40,548 nucleotides of DNA from Acidimicrobiaceae bacterium (GTDB lineage Bacteria; Actinomycetota; Acidimicrobiia; Acidimicrobiales; RAAP-2). Positions 33,778 through 40,548 of the stretch are shown piece by piece. The notes under the pieces were generated by a model that was given only the letters and a program-made list of their open reading frames with translations, did no database searches and was not told the origin of the DNA. Position 1 is the stretch's first letter. Every line of letters starts with the position of its first letter. A program made the translations under genes and the position numbers. The stretch lies in NCBI GenBank assembly GCA_003132305.1, contig PKXJ01000006.1, positions 47,379 to 87,926 of the forward strand, written 5' to 3'.

Positions 33778-36700
33778 GTGAGATCTCCCAGTTGGTCGTA
33801 GAACTCGAGAGCTGCATCGAGGCGAGGCCGGAATGACCAACCTCGATGGAAGGTGGCAAAGATGTGGGACAACTGCGTTCGGCTAAGTCCGTATAGGTGG
33901 GCGACTAGGGCGTCAATCTCGGACTCAGTCGCCGCACGCTCCTGTGGGGTAACAGATCCAATAGGGACATCGATTGCACTTGCCCAACCGACGTAACGCT
34001 CGTCATGGGCGGCCAATCGTCCCGCCAGCTCGACGATGCGTCTACGACGAGGATCTGACTTCTCAGGTCGTGGAACCGGGATTTGGTCGAGTATCTCGAA
34101 AGTAAAGTGCAACTCGACCAAGCGGCGCGAGTACCAGTCGAACGGGATGCTGGACATTACTCCGAGGAGATATGCCTCGTCGACTTCGTCGCCACTCCTT
34201 TGTACCAGATACGGTGCTTGGTGAACAAGAACAATGCCCGGAGGTAACAAGCAACTCACCATTGTTCTGGTGTTATCAAACTTCGTCACATCTCGAAACG
34301 CAATCCTCGCCCTGTTCATAGGCAAGTCTTCACGTGAATGAATCTCGAGGCCGTGAAAGGCAGAGCGAGCGCTTGATGCCGAGTTCATTGTCTTTCGAAG
34401 AATGTGATCGATCGCAGCGGTCCCGGCGTAGGCATACGGTGGTCCAAAGTCTGGGTCGTAAAGATTGAACGTTGACCCGCTGAGCACGGGTATAGGTCCT
34501 TCTGGAACCTCAAGGTTCGTGCCGAAAATACTTCGGTCGTTCGTCGCGTCAAGTTCTCTGTATGGCCTGAACTCAAAATTCGTTGTGTTACTGAACGCCG
34601 GGGATGCACGCATCTGTCGAAAGGCCTCGCCTGAGAGTTTGTCTGGGATAAGTGGGAAAGCCGCGGTTCCCGTCCACGTTGCGAACTCTCCAGCTTTGAC
34701 GACAGTTTGCGAATCCCGCCCTTTGAAAAAGTCAGCTTGGCTGTAGAAGGCGCCCGCAAACCTGACCTCACGATCGCGTCCTCCACGTCGAATATTCACG
34801 AAAGCCGTTGTATAACTCGCGTGAACATTGTCGAAGACCCAGTGTCCGGCATTGACGGTGATGGCGACGCTGGAAAATGTACCAGCAGTCAGGATTTCTC
34901 GACGCCATTTCTCAGTTCCGGATCCACTTAATGCCCCCCGAGGAAGTACCAACCCGATTCCCGCACCGTCTCGTGCCAGTTGCCAATTTCTCCACGAGAA
35001 TGCTTTGTAAAGATCGATGTCACCGGACCCTATGCCAGGGTACGGACCAGCTGAGATCACTTGACGAGCTGCATTGGCTACGGCAACGTCTTCGTCGAAC
35101 TCATCGACTAGATCGGGTCGCTGAGATCGAAGCTCATTGATTCTTGCTCTGCGACGAGAAACGTTCATGCCTCGGATGCCAGGAAATCGGAGCCACCACC
35201 ACTGTTGCTCTTCGACTTTGAGTTTTTCCCACGGTGGGTTTCCAACAAGAACGTCGAAGCCACCATTATCGCGAAGAAATACCTCAGGAAAAAGAACCGG
35301 CAGATGCCCAGGATTTAACGGTGCAAGCGCGGACTGCGCTTCAGGTGTCGCCGCCGCCACACTGATCGCGCTCGGATCCTCACCCACAATGAGTGATCCT
35401 CGCCCGATGCGTTTCAGAATGGCTGCGTCGAAGAGGAGTTTCGCCTTGTGCGCTTCTTCGGTGGCCTTTCTCACTGCACGCGAAGCCGCCTGCGTTTCCT
35501 TACGGTCAACTTCGGGAAGCAGGGCAACATCAAGCAACATTCGCTGTGACGAACGTAGAGCGTCTTCGATTGGCCCATCGAAAAGGGTTGCCATGCCGTT
35601 ACGACCCGGGACGAGAACGTCAAGGGCTTCGTCAATCGACCCGATGCCGGTCAGGCTGTTCGCACAGACCAAATTGTGGTCCAAGCTCGACATCGGTAAG
35701 CCTCTGACAAATGTGTGTATCCAAATCGCGACTCGCGACAACTCGACGGCGATCGGATTTATATCGAGCCCGTACACGCAGCGCCGTGCAATCTGTCGGC
35801 GAAGAAGTGACGAACCTTCTGGAGGAACGCCCTCAGGATTGCCCATTGCTGCGAGAGCGGCATTACCGAGTACAACGATTTCATTTGCGACGCCAGGGAT
35901 CTGATGGCCATCCTCCTCTAGGAATGCCGCCATCTTCTTTTCGATATGGTCAATCGCCGAAGTAAGGAAGTGCCCCGAACCCATCGCAAGATCTGCAATC
36001 CGGAAGTCGAAGAAGAGCTCTGCCGCACCGGCTTGGTCTCCTCCGTCAAGAAGTACCCCGATCTTGGCAAGATGATCGTCGAGTGCCGGGTCTAGGGCTC
36101 GCTCAAGCAGGTGCTCAACAACAAACGAAGGTGTGAAGTAAGAGCCGGTGCCCTTACGTTGACCGCTGGTGTTGTGAAAGTAGACGTCGCCGGCTGCCGC
36201 AACGACATTATCGGCAGCCCCAGCGGGTAGCCACGTGCTTTCTCCGTCCAGAGTGAGGTCAATCTCGGCAAGACCCAAACTCGACTCAAGAAGCCCCTCA
36301 TAGATGGTGCCGAACTCGCGAACGCTCAGCGAGCGGAAGTCAATCGGGCCAATCTCACCGTCGTCCGACTGGTCGAGTAGCAAAGCCCTTAGACATGGAC
36401 CGATGACATTGTTGGTGATGCTTATCCTCTCAATGATCGCGCCATGCTCGTTGAGTTCAGGGTCCGAAGCGAAGAGGCCGCCGTTGTATGCCGGGATACC
36501 CCAAGCTCGGTCACCAGTATCGATGACCCTCCAGACCAGTGCCAGGTCGTCCCAAAGCGCACAGGATTCCGGATCGAATATCTGACCTGGGTTTTCGACG
36601 AGGTCCTTAGCAATCGTCTTTAGGGCATTTCGGTCGTACTTTTCGTTCTCTCCGTAGGGAAGTAATTTGCGGTCCTCCGCGTAGACCTGGAAAAGCATGC

Positions 36701-37910
36701 GGAAGAAGATTCGAAGCGTCAGTTGATAGGCAAGATTGAGCCCTTCAGCGTCCATGGCGTAGCCCATATCAGCAAGTTGCTCCGCGACAGCGACCGCGAG
36801 GCGGGGAACGATGTCCTCGTACACCTTGTCGCGCAATCGAGCACCGAGCGCCACCGCATACTGCGAGCTCGAGGCCATGATCTGAAACGCACTCCCACGA
36901 TCCACAAGTGCCGTAGCGGAGAAAATCAACGAAAGGTACCCAGCGTTCTCGCTCGTGAGCTGCGGAAGGTCTATCTCAAGGTAGGTCTCGGCCACGCCCT
37001 TGCGACCAACGCCGAGGTCGATTCGGGCGGGATAAAGGCGAAGTTGGCCACCTCGAACGAGGATGAGCCAAGATACGCCTTTCTGCTCGGCCATTTTGAG
37101 TCCATAGGCCACCGGCGAAATCGAGAAGCGCTGCGAATTGGCGTCGAACGTCTCTCGCTCGTTCAGCATGACGGCGATTGCCTCGGGACGTGGTCCCTTC
37201 CCAGTGAGAACCAGCGCGTGGGCACCCACATCACTGGTGGTGTAGCCCAAACGGCTGATGAGTTCATCCTCTCGGAGGCTAAGTATTCTCTTGGCCATGG
37301 CGCAGGCGTCCTCCCAATCGGCACGCTTTGGCACTCCCGTTCGTAGTTCATGGTTAGCGAAGAGGCCGGAGTTTTTGACACCCGGTATCGAGGTGGTGTC
37401 GAGTGACTGCAAGAGTCCCGTCAAACGCGACCTCGCGGCGACTGGATTGGCCTCGTCAAGCACGGCCTGTAGCAAACGTTCAGCTTGATCCAGAGCAACC
37501 GGTCTTACCGGTGCGCTTGTGGCGGCAGGACCGAAGATTGTGACTCGTCCATCCCCTAAGAGAGTGGCCAGTAGCACGGGTGTGACGCGCTGGTTCACCC
37601 GTAGGCCATGAAGTCGCTTCAGGCTCTGGAGACTGGGCTCACCTGGGGCAACGTAACGTGCCGTCGCAATCTCCATCGGTGCACTCGCTGAACCTCCCTG
37701 TGCACAGGTGTAAACGGAAATTGTTTCGAAGCCCGACGGCGTCCCACTGGGCCGTATCCAGTCGATCTCCTCTGTCGCTTTCAACTGGATTGAATTCACA
37801 GTCCAAGGGTAGAGGAGACCTCTGACGCAAGGTGGTTTCCACCAGTATCTCTCTCGATTCAACTCTTCAGACGTCAGCCACGAGGTTGCGCAACCGCCGT
37901 ATGAGCTCAT
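33774..37910 (-). CDS. Large N6-adenine DNA methyltransferase (Eco57I/PglX-like)
   Basis: A 1378-residue class I SAM-dependent DNA methyltransferase. Residues 1-500 include WLILVRGGQLRLYP (281-294), LEIDLPQLT and FFRMLFQVYAEDRKLLPY, a layout seen in type IIG and BREX-type enzymes; I see no PD-ExK nuclease triad. FGTIYEGLLE (533-542) and KGTGSYFTP (585-593, motif X) precede motif I, DLAMGSGHF (640-648), and motif IV, NPPWEKL (891-897), the mark of N6-adenine methylation. The C-terminal third should hold target recognition. I list ATG 37910, which overlaps a small upstream ORF (ATGA). ATG 37676, with GGGAGG about 16 bp upstream, is possible because residues 1-78 look atypical. It is followed by the PLD-helicase with a 4-nt overlap. 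Confidence 0.92.
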   Translation of the reverse strand: MSSYGGCATSWLTSEELNRERYWWKPPCVRGLLYPWTVNSIQLKATEEIDWIRPSGTPSGFETISVYTCAQGGSASAPMEIATARYVAPGEPSLQSLKRLHGLRVNQRVTPVLLATLLGDGRVTIFGPAATSAPVRPVALDQAERLLQAVLDEANPVAARSRLTGLLQSLDTTSIPGVKNSGLFANHELRTGVPKRADWEDACAMAKRILSLREDELISRLGYTTSDVGAHALVLTGKGPRPEAIAVMLNERETFDANSQRFSISPVAYGLKMAEQKGVSWLILVRGGQLRLYPARIDLGVGRKGVAETYLEIDLPQLTSENAGYLSLIFSATALVDRGSAFQIMASSSQYAVALGARLRDKVYEDIVPRLAVAVAEQLADMGYAMDAEGLNLAYQLTLRIFFRMLFQVYAEDRKLLPYGENEKYDRNALKTIAKDLVENPGQIFDPESCALWDDLALVWRVIDTGDRAWGIPAYNGGLFASDPELNEHGAIIERISITNNVIGPCLRALLLDQSDDGEIGPIDFRSLSVREFGTIYEGLLESSLGLAEIDLTLDGESTWLPAGAADNVVAAAGDVYFHNTSGQRKGTGSYFTPSFVVEHLLERALDPALDDHLAKIGVLLDGGDQAGAAELFFDFRIADLAMGSGHFLTSAIDHIEKKMAAFLEEDGHQIPGVANEIVVLGNAALAAMGNPEGVPPEGSSLLRRQIARRCVYGLDINPIAVELSRVAIWIHTFVRGLPMSSLDHNLVCANSLTGIGSIDEALDVLVPGRNGMATLFDGPIEDALRSSQRMLLDVALLPEVDRKETQAASRAVRKATEEAHKAKLLFDAAILKRIGRGSLIVGEDPSAISVAAATPEAQSALAPLNPGHLPVLFPEVFLRDNGGFDVLVGNPPWEKLKVEEQQWWWLRFPGIRGMNVSRRRARINELRSQRPDLVDEFDEDVAVANAARQVISAGPYPGIGSGDIDLYKAFSWRNWQLARDGAGIGLVLPRGALSGSGTEKWRREILTAGTFSSVAITVNAGHWVFDNVHASYTTAFVNIRRGGRDREVRFAGAFYSQADFFKGRDSQTVVKAGEFATWTGTAAFPLIPDKLSGEAFRQMRASPAFSNTTNFEFRPYRELDATNDRSIFGTNLEVPEGPIPVLSGSTFNLYDPDFGPPYAYAGTAAIDHILRKTMNSASSARSAFHGLEIHSREDLPMNRARIAFRDVTKFDNTRTMVSCLLPPGIVLVHQAPYLVQRSGDEVDEAYLLGVMSSIPFDWYSRRLVELHFTFEILDQIPVPRPEKSDPRRRRIVELAGRLAAHDERYVGWASAIDVPIGSVTPQERAATESEIDALVAHLYGLSRTQLSHIFATFHRGWSFRPRLDAALEFYDQLGDLT

Positions 37911-38134
37911 CTTCCAGATGAGATGACCACCGCCTCCCCCGGTCTTAATGACCTAACTAGGTCTGGCGCTCGCGAGAGTAAGTACTTGGCAGTGCGCGGG
38001 CCAGAACATTGTCCTACCGAGCCGGCGCATTGGGCAATAGACGGCGCCCCCTCAATCTCCCTTCGGGCGGAGGCGTCGGCTTTGAATTTACGTCTGGGTG
38101 CAACGTCACGCTTGAGCCTCCTCCCCGGCATCAC
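37907..38134 (-). CDS. Possible 75-residue ORF between membrane protein and methyltransferase
   Basis: A short arginine-rich frame that begins 23 bp after the upstream gene and ends in an ATGA overlap with the methyltransferase start. It has no recognisable domain. The spacing fits an operon gene, but the composition (many R, A, S) is what random frames in this DNA often give. It may only be the upstream part of the methyltransferase transcript. Confidence 0.3.
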   Translation of the reverse strand: MMPGRRLKRDVAPRRKFKADASARREIEGAPSIAQCAGSVGQCSGPRTAKYLLSRAPDLVRSLRPGEAVVISSGR

Positions 38135-38157
38135 CGCTGACCGCCGAATCTCCCGCC

Positions 38158-38805
38158 TCAGACAATGAAAAAACCCGGCTTTGCCCTCAAGATGGCGTCA
38201 ACATCGTCAACCTTGAGGCTCGCTCTCATCGCGTGTCCGAATGCAACGCACGTGCGTCCCAATTGGCGGGCGCACTCGTTGATTTTGGTTTCACTTTCGG
38301 GATCGTGTTTCAGCGGTTTCAAATGTTGAATCGCGGCCCGAACTTTTGCATTCAGGTCTGCGGACGCGTCAACTTTGAAATCAGGGGGGAGTGCAGTCGC
38401 AGCGACGATCAATTTTCCTACTGCGGCCACCACATCACCCACGCTCGTTATTAATACTTCGTCTCCTGTCCGCCATATCGTTGCCTGGGCATCAAGAATC
38501 ATCCCCTGCTCGATCATTAGATAATCGTTTAGTTCCAAGATGTCGACTGGTTTCCTGTGATGCAAGACCAAGTCAAGGCTTTCTCGTAGACCCGATCGAA
38601 CCTCCATGTTGATATGCAACGCTGCGGCCTTGAATAACAACCTTTGAGCACCTGAGACAATCTGCGCGCAAGCGGTCTTTAGTTCAAGAGTTCTAGCCTC
38701 AATTGCACGACGACGAGCGCGGTATGCGTCCAACCAGAACGCGCCACCGGTGGAGAGAGTCGCAGAGCCAAGTGCAGCCACTACCACTGCCCATGTGTCG
38801 GACAT
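38158..38805 (-). CDS. Membrane-anchored helical protein, 215 residues
   Basis: An N-terminal hydrophobic helix (about residues 5-25, AVVVAALGSATLSTGGAFW) is followed by a basic stretch (YRARRRAIEAR) and about 180 residues that look mainly helical. The basic residues after the helix suggest that the C-terminal part is cytoplasmic. I do not recognise a domain. It lies 16 bp after the 323-residue membrane protein and upstream of the methyltransferase, all leftward. Position and topology suggest that the pair forms a membrane complex serving the methyltransferase-helicase genes, but this is inferred only from the operon. Confidence 0.72.
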   Translation of the reverse strand: MSDTWAVVVAALGSATLSTGGAFWLDAYRARRRAIEARTLELKTACAQIVSGAQRLLFKAAALHINMEVRSGLRESLDLVLHHRKPVDILELNDYLMIEQGMILDAQATIWRTGDEVLITSVGDVVAAVGKLIVAATALPPDFKVDASADLNAKVRAAIQHLKPLKHDPESETKINECARQLGRTCVAFGHAMRASLKVDDVDAILRAKPGFFIV

Positions 38806-38821
38806 TGAAAAACGCCCCCTC

Positions 38822-39793
38822 TCACGACTGCGGACAACGTGTACAACCGTTGCCGCGCACGTAGCCGTCTAATTCGACGCGAAATTTGAGTTTGGAAAGT
38901 AAATCGCGTTGACACTTGTCGTGCTCGCGCCTTTTTTCGAGATCTCCGTACTCTCGAAGTTCGTGCCAATCCATCATCTGATTAACGAACTGTTGCGTTC
39001 TAGAGCGAATTGCCTCGACAGTGAGTGCCATCCTCGTTGGATCAGCTTGAGCAACGCTCAATCCTTCGCGAGTCATAATGAGCCCCTCGAGAAAATGAAT
39101 ATCATCGTCGACGACGTTGTCTCGCCAGTAAATCGTGTACGGAAGGTTGAGCGACTGTTCTCTCGCCTTCTGTTTTGCAATGTCTAGAAATTTCTTGAAT
39201 GCTTCCCTCGCGAACGGTGGTCCGAGCGTCAACGTATTCATCGTTGCGTCGAATCGATCGGTCAACTGATGCTCTCGAAGAGTCGATTCGTAAACCAGAT
39301 TGTCCCACTCGTCAATTAGCGGTTTAAGTTCCTCAAAGTGACCAACGATGACTGACTTGTCGGTGTCAATCTCGAAAGGTATCTCACGACCACTCTCTAC
39401 CGCTGATTTCGCGGTTTCAAGTATTCGCTTAATCGTTGCAGCATGCTCAGATTTCACGGGTTCGCTCGAACGTTCCGCTGCAAGCTCTTTGACTCGAAAC
39501 CGCAGTTCATTTAACTGAGTTACGAGAGCGCTTCGTTGCTCAAACGAAGCACGATATAGCGAGAAGAAGAACGTCCCAGAAGTCACCACCACGAGTACGG
39601 CTACGAAAGGTAACGCGGCCCACCAAACATGATCTGAGACGGTGGCTCCTGCCGGTGGGCCGATGAGGGCACCTAGCACGGCTGACGCGATGGGGAGGAC
39701 GACGACGACAAGGACAAACCCGCGTAAGTGCTCACGCGCGCGTCGCCGTGCCCACAACCAAGTTGAGCCTTGGGGGTCTTCGCCTCTCTCCAT
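38822..39793 (-). CDS. Two-helix membrane protein with coiled-coil region, 323 residues
   Basis: Two hydrophobic helices (about 26-45 and 57-80) form a hairpin, followed by a heptad-like stretch (EQRSALVTQLNELRFRVKELAAE, described here by positions 85-107) and a long helical cytoplasmic part. The C-terminus ends with a CxxC (GCTRCPQS). No enzyme motif is seen. ATG 39793 is preceded by a region with no other gene, so this is the first gene of the leftward string reaching to 28121. Two adjacent membrane-anchored helical proteins at the head of a methyltransferase-helicase operon are unusual. They could sense or respond to infection at the membrane; the sequence gives no direct proof. Confidence 0.75.
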   Translation of the reverse strand: MERGEDPQGSTWLWARRRAREHLRGFVLVVVVLPIASAVLGALIGPPAGATVSDHVWWAALPFVAVLVVVTSGTFFFSLYRASFEQRSALVTQLNELRFRVKELAAERSSEPVKSEHAATIKRILETAKSAVESGREIPFEIDTDKSVIVGHFEELKPLIDEWDNLVYESTLREHQLTDRFDATMNTLTLGPPFAREAFKKFLDIAKQKAREQSLNLPYTIYWRDNVVDDDIHFLEGLIMTREGLSVAQADPTRMALTVEAIRSRTQQFVNQMMDWHELREYGDLEKRREHDKCQRDLLSKLKFRVELDGYVRGNGCTRCPQS

Positions 39794-40548
39794 TGGGCGA
39801 GCCTAAAGCTGGGCTGTCACGCACGGACGAATGCGCGCCGAGTCACTTTGTGGCTCGCGGTCCTCTCGGCTTTTACGCCGTATTTGCCTGCGAGCGACGC
39901 AAAGGCGGCTTACACCGCGCTCGCTGTACTCAATGCGCTGATAGCTCGGCCCGAACGCCAGCGGTAGCAACCACGTTCAATCGTTGTCCGACGACACTCG
40001 ACGAGGTCATGACTTTCTCACAGTACTGTTCGCCGTCGCGTTCTTGGCGGCCGCGGGCGCTGAAGGACTCGAACCTAGAACGTGATTCGACAAATCGGAG
40101 CAATGATGATTTGGAACTTTGACCCAGAGTCAAGCCCCTCGATTTCAAATCTCTGAAATTTATGACGGAGGTCTTCGCTCGCTTCGGACCCCGAATCGAC
40201 GCGGGCGAACTCTAGGCGACACCTCTGGTCAGTTTTGGTGCGTCAGTCCATGTTTTGATTGCTGTCAGGTGTCATCGCTCGCTATCACCTGATAGAGGGT
40301 CAAGAGGCTGGTCATCGTTGATCAGGGCCGTTCTATTGTTGCAAATAAGAATTGTCAATAACCGAGTTGGCGAGTTCCTTATGGAGGGTGGGTTAGCGCT
40401 CGTGCAGCGCGAAAAAAGAAGCTTAGAGCCAGGGCTCGGGCCACAGCTTTCCTGCCAAGAGTGACAAGTATCGGGTCCTTTCTAAAATTTCACTTGTCGC
40501 AAACCGGTCTCCGGCGCCGACGTCAGACGGAATCCGTCAGGTCGAATG
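39794..40548. other. Right end of window, no gene seen
   Basis: No convincing coding frame occurs in these 755 bases. The promoter for the leftward string should lie near 39800-39900 but no consensus boxes stand out. A tRNA-like fragment is at 40055-40081. Confidence 0.4.
40055..40081 (-). other. tRNA 3'-end-like fragment
   Basis: On the minus strand this reads as a T-arm with the loop GGTTCGAGTCC, followed by an acceptor-like CAGCGCCC. Only three of five T-stem pairs form, and no 5' half (D-arm, anticodon arm, matching acceptor) can be found upstream. It could be a decayed attachment site of an integrated element, or chance similarity. Confidence 0.25.

Noticed and set aside
33777-33840. 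Longer N-terminus for the PLD-helicase.
   Set aside because: The extra 21 codons overlap the methyltransferase end, while ATG 33777 forms a normal ATGA overlap and starts the PLD domain properly.
28121-39793. Assignment of the long leftward string to DISARM, BREX or Pgl.
   Set aside because: No DrmA helicase, DUF1998 (DrmB), PglZ phosphatase or BrxC/PglY ATPase is present, and the kinase is far smaller than PglW.
39748-40122. Rightward ORF of 124 codons at the end of the leftward operon.
   Set aside because: It overlaps the start of the membrane protein on the other strand, has no family feature and a low-complexity, arginine- and serine-rich composition.
1-40548. CRISPR arrays, insertion sequences, integrases, rRNA and complete tRNA genes.
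   Set aside because: No regularly spaced repeats, transposase or recombinase motifs, or full cloverleaf sequences were found on either strand by reading.

Overview
This window reads as chromosomal DNA from a high-GC actinobacterium. The family mix (glutamine synthetase-like ligases beside a FluG-type amidohydrolase, an ACAD10/11-type acyl-CoA dehydrogenase, a DUF488 protein, a Zincin_1 metallopeptidase, polyhydroxyalkanoate genes with very short phasins) and frequent GTG/TTG starts would suit the class Acidimicrobiia. That placement is an inference from gene content, not a database result.

Layout. (1) 1-10.9 kb is an amine or amino-acid utilisation cluster: an M20 amidohydrolase (cut by the window edge), two divergent glutamine synthetase-like ligases, an Orn/Lys/Arg decarboxylase, an APC permease, a class III aminotransferase and a FluG-like amidohydrolase. 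Two units in it, one starting with a ligase and one with the permease, carry the same ~57-bp promoter containing a GGTATACC dyad, so one regulator probably controls both. (2) 11.1-15.1 kb holds housekeeping or miscellaneous genes: acyl-CoA dehydrogenase, DUF488, 3-methyladenine DNA glycosylase, a small metallopeptidase and one unknown. (3) 15.1-21.3 kb is a polyhydroxyalkanoate (PHA) granule cluster: two ~100-residue phasin-like proteins, an XRE regulator, a PHA synthase carrying its own phasin-like N-terminus, a PhaZ-like hydrolase, an MFE-2-type dehydrogenase and a PhaB-type reductase. Three promoters here share an 18-bp dyad laid over the -35 box, all with 18-bp spacers. (4) 21.35-39.8 kb is an accessory, defence-type island. 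Its left half is visibly richer in A+T: I count 25 G+C of 60 at 26461-26520, against 41 of 60 at 17101-17160. It holds an Mrr-type nuclease, a small CPGW-motif protein and an HNH nuclease with an EVE-like N-terminus, all leftward; a four-helix membrane protein followed by an atypical kinase, rightward; and a putative PD-(D/E)XK nuclease with an inserted winged helix. The island ends with a long leftward gene string.

The best candidate for an undescribed system is that leftward string, 39793 down to 28121: two membrane-anchored helical proteins, a possible 75-residue ORF, a 1378-residue N6-adenine methyltransferase, a 1156-residue PLD-SNF2 helicase, a Ser/Thr kinase and a 384-residue protein of unknown fold. 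Several junctions are 4-nt ATGA/GTGA overlaps. It has a modification enzyme, a translocase-nuclease, a signalling kinase and membrane parts, but lacks the marker genes of DISARM (DrmA, DrmB) and BREX/Pgl (PglZ, BrxC/PglY). A perfect 53-bp direct repeat, in register with the helicase frame, lies once inside the helicase gene and once just after it.

No rRNA, intact tRNA, CRISPR array, transposase or integrase was seen.
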